Assembly (NCBI GenBank): GCA_001570385.1
Contig: BBYL01000006.1
Coordinates: 372,001-436,000, forward strand
DNA: 64,000 nt
Direction of reading: 5' to 3'
Origin: Microtetraspora glauca
GTDB taxonomy: Bacteria; Actinomycetota; Actinomycetes; Streptosporangiales; Streptosporangiaceae
Shown: piece by piece, positions 45,307 through 53,600 of the stretch
Position numbering within the stretch: position 1 is the stretch's first letter
Layout: every line of letters begins with the position of its first letter
Made by a program: the position numbers and the translations under genes
Notes under the pieces: model-generated
Seen by the model: only the letters and a program-made list of their open reading frames with translations
What the model was told of the DNA's origin: nothing
Database searches by the model: none

Positions 45307-46425
45307 ATGCGCCCGTGGCGGCTGTTACCGCACCGGCATCGCCCCTGGCAGGCCAGCGACGTCCTGCTGGCGTTCCCGCTCGCTCTGATCGCGGTCATCA
45401 TAGTGGTCGACCTGCTGACCCCCATCGGGATCCCGATGGGACCGCTGCTGGTCGTGGCGCCCGCGATCACCGCGTCGTTCGCCGGCGCCTTCGCCACCGC
45501 GATGGTCGCCGCGATCGCCGTCACGGGCCTGGTGGCCGTCGGCGTGATCCTGGACCAGAACCTGTTGGACACGATGTACTTTCAGTCGCAGATCATCTCG
45601 CTGGTGGTGGTCTCGGTGATCGTCACGGCGTTCCGGTACCTGCGGGATCGGCGCACCCGTGAACTGGCGCAGGTGCGTACGGTGTCGGAGGCCGCGCAGC
45701 GGGTGGTGCTCAGGCCGTTGCCGCAGCGGCTCGGGCCGCTGCGGGTGGCGTCGGTGTATCTGGCGGCGCAGGAACAGGCGCAGATCGGCGGCGACGTGTA
45801 CGCGGCCGCGCGAACGGCCGATGCCACCAGGCTGATCGTCGGCGACGTGATGGGCAAGGGCCTGACCGCCATCAGCGACGCCGCCCTGCTGCTCTTCGCC
45901 TTCCGTGAGGCCGCCCACCGCCAGGCCACACTGCCCGATCTCCTCACCTATCTGGAACACAGCGTCTGCTGGAACCTGGCCGAATCCTCGGAACCGGAGA
46001 AGGCCGGGGAGTGCTTCATCACCGCCGTGGTCGTCGACATCCCGGACGCGTCGCCGCGGATGCGCATGGTGAGCTGTGGGCACCCGCCTCCCCTGCTGCT
46101 GCGCGGCCGACAGGTCATCACGCTTCATCCCACGCGTCCCGCGCCGCCGCTGGGCCTGGGCGAGCTGGCCGACCCGGACTACCGCGCGGACACGTTCACG
46201 CTCGAACCCGGCGACCTGCTCCTGCTGTACACCGACGGCGTCGTAGAAGCCCGGAGTCCCGAGGGCGTCTTCTACCCGCTCGCCGAGCGTGCCGCCTCCT
46301 GGGGCGAGGACGAGACCCCCCTGGCGCTCGTCCACCACCTGCGCGAGGACCTGCTCGCCCACGTCGGCGGACGCCTGGCCGACGACGCCGCCATGATCGC
46401 CGTCCAGCGCGCCCCCGGCGACTGA
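45307..46425 (+). CDS. membrane-anchored SpoIIE/PP2C-type phosphatase
   Basis: 372 residues. Four predicted transmembrane helices in the first ~110 residues, then a short linker and a SpoIIE-like PP2C domain with its metal-binding Asp/Gly motifs: IGGDVYAAA, IVGDVMGKG, LLLLYTDGVVEAR and DDAAMIAVQ. Actinomycetes have many such Rsb-type phosphatases, which dephosphorylate anti-sigma-factor antagonists. AGGAGG lies almost directly before ATG 45307, unusually close. A TTA codon occurs near the start (residue 7). No kinase or antagonist gene adjoins it. Confidence 0.88.
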   Translation: MRPWRLLPHRHRPWQASDVLLAFPLALIAVIIVVDLLTPIGIPMGPLLVVAPAITASFAGAFATAMVAAIAVTGLVAVGVILDQNLLDTMYFQSQIISLVVVSVIVTAFRYLRDRRTRELAQVRTVSEAAQRVVLRPLPQRLGPLRVASVYLAAQEQAQIGGDVYAAARTADATRLIVGDVMGKGLTAISDAALLLFAFREAAHRQATLPDLLTYLEHSVCWNLAESSEPEKAGECFITAVVVDIPDASPRMRMVSCGHPPPLLLRGRQVITLHPTRPAPPLGLGELADPDYRADTFTLEPGDLLLLYTDGVVEARSPEGVFYPLAERAASWGEDETPLALVHHLREDLLAHVGGRLADDAAMIAVQRAPGD

Positions 46426-46469
46426 TCGGCCCGGCAAAGCCGCGGGTCTGGTCGGGTCCAATATTTGAC

Positions 46470-46487
46470 CGATCGATCTGGATAGGC
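46470..46487. promoter_or_regulatory. operator-like motif upstream of TetR gene
   Basis: CGATCGATCTGGATAGGC, 15 bp before the TetR start codon; a TTGACC hexamer (46465-46470) adjoins it. It recurs with one mismatch upstream of the MFS gene (47133-47150). The CGATCG(ATC) core is palindromic. Probable self-regulation site. Confidence 0.6.
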
Positions 46488-46501
46488 TTACGGTTCTGCG
46501 C

Positions 46502-47083
46502 ATGGCGAGGACAAAGGAGTTCGACCCGGACGCGGTTCTGCAGAAGGCGCTGGAGTTGTTCTGGGAGCGGGGGTACGAGGCGACCTCCATGGCCGACCTG
46601 GTCGAACATCTGGGCATCGCTCGGGCGAGCATCTATGCCACCTTCGGTGGTAAGCGCGACCTCTACGTGAAGGCGTTTGAGAGGTATGTGGAGACGCGGG
46701 ACCCCGGGGTCGTGGAAATGCTGTCCCAGCCTGGTCCGGCCCTTCCCGCCGTCCGCGCGATGGTCCGGGCATACGCCGAGGAATCCCTGTGTGACGAGCG
46801 CAGACGCGGCTGCATGGTGGTCAATGCCGCCGTGGAGGGCATGTCGCGCGATCCGCAGATAGGTCGCAGGATCGAGGCGAGTTGGGACGTCCTGGAGGCC
46901 GCGCTGACTTCGGCGTTGACCCGGGCGCGTGCGCAAGGCGAGATCTCGGACGACAAGGATCCACGCGCGCTGGCCCGTTTCCTGCTCGTGCTGATGCAAG
47001 GCATGCGCGTCCTCGGGCGTGCGCATCCCGAACCCGGCAGGTTGCGCGACGCCGCCACGCAGGCGCTGGCCGTCCTGGGCTGA
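46502..47083 (+). CDS. TetR/AcrR-family transcriptional regulator
   Basis: 193 residues. N-terminal HTH: AVLQKALELFWERGYEATSM, MADLVEHLGIARASIYATFG, GGKRDLYVKAFERY; the ligand domain has the ERRRGCMVVNAAVE pattern of the CGCM-type TetR C-terminal family. It lies upstream of an MFS transporter and SDR on the same strand, and the promoters of the regulator and the transporter share an 18-bp motif, so it likely represses both itself and those genes. Confidence 0.88.
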   Translation: MARTKEFDPDAVLQKALELFWERGYEATSMADLVEHLGIARASIYATFGGKRDLYVKAFERYVETRDPGVVEMLSQPGPALPAVRAMVRAYAEESLCDERRRGCMVVNAAVEGMSRDPQIGRRIEASWDVLEAALTSALTRARAQGEISDDKDPRALARFLLVLMQGMRVLGRAHPEPGRLRDAATQALAVLG

Positions 47084-47132
47084 GGAAGTGATCACGGTGA
47101 CGAGAAGCGTTTCGCGTACCCAGATAACAGAA

Positions 47133-47150
47133 CGATCGATCTAGATAGGC
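47133..47150. promoter_or_regulatory. operator-like motif upstream of MFS gene
   Basis: CGATCGATCTAGATAGGC, 17 of 18 bases identical to 46470-46487 in the same orientation, 11 bp before the MFS start codon. Confidence 0.6.
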
Positions 47151-47161
47151 GGGCCGGGCTG

Positions 47162-48172
47162 ATGGCCTTCGCCCTGCTCGGGACCGTGCAGGTCACGCTC
47201 ATCGCGGCGATCACGGTCATCACCGTGGCGTTATCCGCCGTACAGCGGGATCTGCGTGTGGACGACACGGGGATGGTGCTCGTCACCTCCGCCTATGGCC
47301 TGGCATTCGGTGGGCTGCTGTTACTCGGCGGGCGGCTGGCGGACTCGCGGGGGCGGAGAAGGATGTTCGTCACCGGCGTGGTCGTCTTCGGCCTCGCCTC
47401 GGCGGCGGCCGGCCTCGCCCCGTGGGCGGGCATGCTGCTGATCGCCCGGTTCGCCCAAGGGGTCGGCGCGGCGTTGGCGGCGCCGGCGGCGATGGCGCTG
47501 GTGGGCGTCGTGTTCCCCGACGGGCATCGCCGAGGACGGGCCATGGCGATCTGGGGCGTGTTGAGCAGCGCCGGTGCGACGGCGGGAACCGTGCTGTCGG
47601 GCGTGGTGATCACATGGGTGCCGTGGCGTTGGGTGTTCCTGGCCCCAGTGGTGGTCTCGGCCGTCGCGGCACCTGTGGCCGTCCGGCTCTTCCCCCCGGA
47701 CCACCCGCCGGTCCGGGGCCGGATCGACTGGCTCGGCGCGGTGCCGGCGACCGCCGGTCTGGCCCTGCTCATCTACGGGCTGCAGCGCTCCGGCTGGATG
47801 GCCTTCGGCGGCATCGCGCTGCTCGTCCTGTTCGGATGGGCCGAGTGCCGCTCCTCGGCCCCATTGATGCCCTTGTCCTTCCTCCGCAGGCGTGTCCTCC
47901 CCCTGATCGCCGTGACGGCGTGCGCAGGGGCGATGGCCACAGGGTTCTACCTGCTCTCCCTTTATCTGCAGGAGGTACGCGGCCTGTCGACGCTGCAGAC
48001 ATCGGCCGCCTTCCTGCTGCCCGCTCCCGCCGTTCTGGCTTCAGGCCCCCTGGCCGGATGGCTCATCGCCCGCCTGGCGATCCGACGCGTGCTGGCGGCT
48101 GCCCTGCTCGTCACCGCCCTGTTCGCGGCGCTCATGCGCCGTCACCAAGTAAGCAAAGGAGAATCGGAATGA
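47162..48172 (+). CDS. MFS transporter, C-terminally truncated
   Basis: 336 residues. DHA2/DHA1-like MFS protein with motif A GGRLADSRGRRRMF and RFAQGVGAALAAPAAMALV; about ten transmembrane helices can be counted. Relatives are about 450-480 residues; this protein ends abruptly after helix LLVTALFAALM with an unrelated tail MRRHQVSKGESE, which is encoded by the ribosome site of the following SDR (its stop overlaps the SDR ATG). A deletion of roughly 100-140 codons is likely, so function is doubtful. ATG 47162; it contains two TTA codons, rare in such genomes. Confidence 0.75.
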   Translation: MAFALLGTVQVTLIAAITVITVALSAVQRDLRVDDTGMVLVTSAYGLAFGGLLLLGGRLADSRGRRRMFVTGVVVFGLASAAAGLAPWAGMLLIARFAQGVGAALAAPAAMALVGVVFPDGHRRGRAMAIWGVLSSAGATAGTVLSGVVITWVPWRWVFLAPVVVSAVAAPVAVRLFPPDHPPVRGRIDWLGAVPATAGLALLIYGLQRSGWMAFGGIALLVLFGWAECRSSAPLMPLSFLRRRVLPLIAVTACAGAMATGFYLLSLYLQEVRGLSTLQTSAAFLLPAPAVLASGPLAGWLIARLAIRRVLAAALLVTALFAALMRRHQVSKGESE

Positions 48173-48927
48173 CCGCACGTTTCACCGGCAAGGTAGCCCT
48201 GATCAGCGGTGGAGGTTCCGGCATCGGGAGGGCCACCGCGCTCGCCTTCGCTCGGGAAGGCGCGGCCGTGGTGGTCGCAGGGCGCAACGCCGAACCCCTC
48301 GCTGAGACCGTGAAGCTGATCGAGGCCGAAGGGGGCCGGGCCGACGCGGTCAGCGCCGACGTCTCCTCCTCCCGTGACGTCGCCCGGCTCGTCGCGACCA
48401 CCGTGGAGCGGCACGGCGGCCTGCACATCGCCTTCAACAACGCAGGAGTTATGGAAGCCGGACCACTGGCGGACATGGAAGAGGCGGCCTGGGTCCGCCT
48501 GATCTCGGTGAACCTGACCGGAGTCTTCCTCAGCATGAAGCACCAGATCGCCCACATGCGCGACAACGGCGGCGGCGTCATCATCAACACGGCCTCCAAC
48601 CTGGGCGCGCACATGCGGCTGCCGTACCTCGGCGCCTATGCGGCTTCGAAGGCGGCGGTGAGCGCGCTGAGCCGAGCGGCGGCAAGGGAGTGCATCGGAC
48701 AGGGCATCCGCGTCAACGCGATCAGCCCGGGCCCCATCGACACCGCCATGTCCCTGCGGCAGGGAGAGACCGAGGACGCCCGCGCGGAGCGGCTGAAGGG
48801 CGCACTGCCGATCGGCAGGGTCGGAACACTCACCGAAGCGGCCTCCGCGGTGATCTGGCTCGCCTCACCCGCAGCGGGCTTCACCGTCGGACACGACCTG
48901 GTCATCGACGGAGGCGCTACCGCCTGA
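48169..48927 (+). CDS. short-chain dehydrogenase/reductase
   Basis: 252 residues. Classical SDR with SGGGSGIGRATAL (residues 13-25), NNAGV, catalytic residues in NTASNLG and YAASKAA, ISPGPIDTAM and a GHDLVIDGG end. ATG 48169, preceded by AAAGGAG, overlaps the truncated MFS stop (ATGA). Substrate unknown; likely regulated by the TetR at 46502. It converges on the large minus-strand operon with only 20 bp between stop codons. Confidence 0.87.
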   Translation: MTARFTGKVALISGGGSGIGRATALAFAREGAAVVVAGRNAEPLAETVKLIEAEGGRADAVSADVSSSRDVARLVATTVERHGGLHIAFNNAGVMEAGPLADMEEAAWVRLISVNLTGVFLSMKHQIAHMRDNGGGVIINTASNLGAHMRLPYLGAYAASKAAVSALSRAAARECIGQGIRVNAISPGPIDTAMSLRQGETEDARAERLKGALPIGRVGTLTEAASAVIWLASPAAGFTVGHDLVIDGGATA

Positions 48928-48947
48928 GCCGCACGAGCAGGGGCGAC

Positions 48948-50699
48948 TCAGCGAGGATCGACGATCTGGTCGAAGACCAGCCCACTGGAAGCCTCACCTC
49001 GACCCGTCTGCTTGGTCGCCCCCAGCCAGACCCGTACCCGCCCCTGCCGGTCACGGACGCGCCGGTAGGTCCGCCTCACCCGGATTCCGGCCCTGGGCAC
49101 CTCCTCCTCGTGGACATGCAGGCCGGGTTCCTGCAGCAACCAGGTACGCGGCCGTACCAGAGCGGACGGAGACGACGCGCGGGGCATGGCGGCCCGCCGG
49201 AGCTGGATCGCGCGGTCGGAGCCGGGGCGGTGCATCGGGATCATCGGGATCCAGTGCTCAGGCACCGAGGTCATGACCTCGTACCGGATGTCCGTCCCCT
49301 CGGCCGGTGCGGGAGCGGGTCCGCGCGACAGGAACTCACGCAGTTCGTGGCCGGCATCCGCGCCGGCCACGCCGACACCGAGCGGCGATGGGATGGTCTT
49401 CTCGATGGCCCACACCAGATTGGCCATCTCGTCGCGGACGAAGACCACCTCATCCAGCGGCGCGCTCTCCTGCAGGTGGTCGGCCGTTTCGAGGATCACG
49501 AGGTCGTGGTCCGCGACGGCTCCGCCGCCCGCCACGCTCGTCCGGAACAGGCGCCACCCGTCCGATTCGGCCCGTGACACCCAGGTGCGCTCCCCGAAAA
49601 CGTCGGTCACGACCAGGCCGCGCACCCTCGCCACCGTGTCGACCGGAAGGGTGAAGGGCACCACGAACCAGTCGTTGGCGTAGACGAGCCCGAACTCGAT
49701 CAGCATCAGCGTGCCCAGGTCGGTGCTGTCGGGCCGGATGCCACCGAAGTTCGTCCGGCCGTCCTCGAAGGTCCACCAGCGGCTGTTCGGCATCCCGTTG
49801 AACGAAGCGGCGGTGGGCAGCATGCCGAGCACGTGCCGAGTCGGCGCCGTCTCGTCGTCACCCGGGTCCGAAGGGACGGGCGCGGCGTCGAGGTCGTGCC
49901 AGTCGATCCGGCCATGGGAATACTCCTCGGCTACCAGGCCGACCGGCGTGCCGCGTGACCCGGCGTCGGCCACGAAGCCGTACTCCATCCGTTCCGGTCG
50001 CCAGGCGGTGGCCGCTTCGGGCCGGCTGATCAGCCGGTCGAACCAGGCGACGAACCGCGTGCCCAGCGCGTCCACTTCGGCCTCGGCCCCGGCGACCTCG
50101 TCGATGCCGGTCGAGGCCGGGGCACCGCCCACGATGGACAGGTAGAGCGCGGCGCCGTCCATCAGCCGGTTCGCGGCGGCCCGGTACGACGCACACGCCA
50201 GAGGATGGGCGCAGATCGCCGCGTCCTCGCCCGGGTCGGGCCGACGTACGGGGTAGGCGGCCCGGTAGGCGTCCGCGGCGGCGGGCAGCACCCTGGCGAG
50301 CAGCTTCAACCAGTACCTGCCCATCAGCAGGCGCAGATCGAGTGACATCTCCACGCCGTCCATCAGCAACGGCAGCGGAAGCTGCTCCACTGCGGCCTGC
50401 GGCGGCAGGTCCGCCACCGGCGCTTTGCCGTCGTCGCCAGGAGGCCGGAACGCCCGTACCGGCGTGGTGTCGACACGTACCTTCGCGTGGATGGGGGATC
50501 CGGCATCCTCGCCGCGGAGTTCGCCGACCTGCCACTGACGGGTCAGCATCCAGAGCGCGTCGCGGACCTCGGCCCGGAGCGCGCGATCGAAGGCGCGGGT
50601 GCGAGGCCGGCCCTCGAGACGGTTCCAGAACGTCACACCGGGCCTGCCGCGGGACGCGACCACCGCGCTGAGTTCCGCCGTGATGTACTTCTCGGTCAT
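48948..50699 (-). CDS. uncharacterised 583-aa protein, last gene of the large-protein operon
   Basis: 583 residues, no signal peptide or membrane helix. Near the N-terminus: FWNRLEGRPRTRAFDRALRA, then DALWMLTRQWQVGELRGEDAG, a Trp-rich block that looks like a conserved family signature; the C-terminus is basic (TYRRVRDRQGRVRVWLGATK). I know no function. ATG 50699 overlaps the stop of the 1629-aa gene (ATGA), so it is translationally coupled to it. Expected to act with the other four products of the operon. Confidence 0.75.
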   Translation of the reverse strand: MTEKYITAELSAVVASRGRPGVTFWNRLEGRPRTRAFDRALRAEVRDALWMLTRQWQVGELRGEDAGSPIHAKVRVDTTPVRAFRPPGDDGKAPVADLPPQAAVEQLPLPLLMDGVEMSLDLRLLMGRYWLKLLARVLPAAADAYRAAYPVRRPDPGEDAAICAHPLACASYRAAANRLMDGAALYLSIVGGAPASTGIDEVAGAEAEVDALGTRFVAWFDRLISRPEAATAWRPERMEYGFVADAGSRGTPVGLVAEEYSHGRIDWHDLDAAPVPSDPGDDETAPTRHVLGMLPTAASFNGMPNSRWWTFEDGRTNFGGIRPDSTDLGTLMLIEFGLVYANDWFVVPFTLPVDTVARVRGLVVTDVFGERTWVSRAESDGWRLFRTSVAGGGAVADHDLVILETADHLQESAPLDEVVFVRDEMANLVWAIEKTIPSPLGVGVAGADAGHELREFLSRGPAPAPAEGTDIRYEVMTSVPEHWIPMIPMHRPGSDRAIQLRRAAMPRASSPSALVRPRTWLLQEPGLHVHEEEVPRAGIRVRRTYRRVRDRQGRVRVWLGATKQTGRGEASSGLVFDQIVDPR

Positions 50700-53600
50700 G
50701 GCTTGGCCTTCATGGGAGACGGAACATTCGCGAACACGTTGTTGAGTGCGAGGTCGGCGGCGATGGTGAGCTGCCGGACCTGGCTGGCCATCAGAGTGGC
50801 CGGCAGGAAGGGCGCGTAGGGGAGTTCACCGATGTGACGCGGCTCCAGAGCGCGTAGCTTGGCCAGGTCCATGGTGTCGCACACGGCGTCGACCAGGTCG
50901 TCCCACTGCCATGAACCGCGGATCAGGGTCGGTGTGACCAGCAGCATCGCCTGTGCTGCCTCGGTGTTCGGCCGGTCGCTGTGGAAGGCGATGCCGCTCT
51001 CGGCGGTGGACGACGGGATCGTCTCGGTCCACTCGTCCAGGAGCAGCCCTCGTTGCGGCGTGCCCGGGACGACACCGGTCGCCAGGTGAGCGGTGTAGAG
51101 CAGCCGGTCGGAGTCGACCACCTGATCCGGCCGGATGTCGAGGCCGAGCCAGCCTTCACCGGTGACCGGCGGCAACTGCAGCGCGTCGAGTTCCGGCTCC
51201 TGCCGGCCGAAGGCGCCGGACAACACCTGGAGCTGTTCCCAGTCGTGTAGCCGTTCCCGTACCCGTGCGGTCGAGTGCAACCAGGTGTCCACCGGGAAGT
51301 CCACGTCGAGGTGGGCGAACGGCGCCCCGGACCTGCTCTCGGTGAGCGCCGCGGAGAACCGGTCAGCCCGCTCGCCGTCCATGGTGAACTCGGGTATCAG
51401 CCGGCAGTCATCACCGAGCAGCGCCTTCGCCGCCTCCTGGAGCGCCGTCACCCGTTCGGCCGGCGACGTCGTGCCGTCGTGCTCCTGGAACGCCGCCGCG
51501 GCCGCCGCCAGCCGCCGGTCGGCCTCGGCGAGTACGGTGAGAAGCACCGACCGGATGTCGGCGAGCAGGTGGATCAGCCGGTCTTCGGCCGGCCCCAGGT
51601 CGGGCGGGGCCAGATCGACGGGCTGGGCCGCGGGGATGGCCATGATGTCGGCGCGCAGACCCGACGCCGTCGTACGAGTGGAGGCTGCCACGGCCTGGTA
51701 CCGGTCCCTGGCCGCGACCATGTCGGCGACGGGTCCCGCCTGCAGGGCCGCCGCGTACGCCGCCGGGGTGGACGGCCGGGGCAGGAGCGGCGCCGTCGAG
51801 ATGGCTGCCTCGGCCCGGCTCAGGAACAGGAATCGCGCCTCGTCGGATCCCTCGGGCGGGACGGCCTCGTACCGCGCGAACTCCTCGGCGAACCGGTCCA
51901 GCCGGTCACCGCAGCGTTGTGCGGTGTCGGCACACGCGGCCAGCAGGTCGGCGTAGGCCGCCCCGAGGCTCTCGTAGGCGAAGCCCCACCCGGCTTGGGC
52001 AAGCCCGAACAGATCGGCCCGCGCGAGCGCCTCCACTGCGGAGTCCACACGTTCGTCCACGTCGGAGGCCAGGCCGGAGGCCGGGTCGGGTACGGCGAGC
52101 GCGTTCGCGGCGGTGGCGAGTTCGGACCGTACCGCCCGCAACGCGGAATCCACCGTGCCGACCCGCTGACGGTCGATGAACGGCGAGGGCTCGTCGGCGT
52201 GGCGGGTGTCGGCGGCGGGCGCCAGATCGTCGGCGGTCAGCGGACGCGACAGACTGATCAGCCGGTGCGCGGCCCGCAGCAGGGGCAGCAGCTCGAACAC
52301 GCTGACCTGGCCTGGCGCCGCCTCGTGATAGTCGATGGTGATGGGCTGGTCGGGGCGCGGATCGAAGGTCGCCCGGACGCACCTCCGCACCCGATCGTCG
52401 AGTTCGGACAGCGCGTCGGTACGCCCGATCCGCACCAGGTCGACGGGTCGCAGACCGAGCGGCGCGAGAGTGATCTCACGCATGACGTCGGTTCCGCTGC
52501 TCGCGGAGCGGAACGAGACCCGGCACCCGACCTCGTCGAGAGGCGGCAGTACACCGGTGAGCCAGGCGTCGACCGCGGGCTCGATCCGGGCCCGCGGTGT
52601 CGCGTCAGGCCCCGGCACCGCCGTGGGCGGCAGATGGAGTGCCACCCGGTGCGTGAGGGTCACGCCACTGGACGGCGTGCGCACGATGTCGGGCTCGGCG
52701 GGGCTCGTCCCCTTCGCGTAGGCGTCATACGTGCTCGCGACGCGATCGTAATTGCCCATCACGGCCTGATATACGCCCTCGGCCAGCGCGAGATCGGCCA
52801 CCGCGTCGTGGGTGTCGAGCAGCCGGTGCGCCTCGGCGTTGATCGCGGCCGCTTGGGCCGGGCTCGCCGGAGGCAGACCCGCGGCCCCGAACGGGTAGGA
52901 CCCGGCGGTGCGCAGCCGCTCCACCAGAGCCAGGCCGTCGAGCACGTTGCCGGCCTCGATCGCCTCGATCGGCACACCGTCATCCGTTCGGGTCGACGCC
53001 ATCCGGTCGGCCCGCAGCGGGAACGCCTTGCGCAGCGGCAGGATGAAGCCGTCCACTTCGGCCATGCCGTACCGATCGTGCAGGCCCCGCTCGAACTGGT
53101 AGCCGAGGAGGTCACTCAGGCTCTGGCCGGCCCTGACCCCGTTGATCAGCGCCAGCGCGGCGCGCACCCGAGCGGACGACAGGTCGACCGCGGGGCCCTC
53201 GCCCGGTGCCACGCCGGACAGGTAGCCGTTACGCAGCACCGCGGCGGCGACCGCGTGGTTGAGCGAGGGGGTGTGCACGAAGCCCTGGTTGGCCGGGTCG
53301 AGCGTCAATGGACCGTCTGAGAAGTCCTTGGCGACATCCGGATCCTCGGGCACGAAGTCGGCCCGCTCGGACCGGCCCGGCCGCAGGTCCTCGACCAGGC
53401 CGTAGGCACCCAGGTGCAGGCCGGTGGGCAGTTGTTCACGCATCCGGGTGAGCTGGAGATCGACCAGGCCGAGCAGCCACGCGTCCAGCCGGTACGAGCA
53501 GGTGTCGACGTGATCGGCGAAGGCACGTTCCAGTTGCGCGGTGGGAGCGTTCTGGAGCCGCTCCAACGCGTCGAGCTGAGCGGCCAGCTCTCTGTTCGCG

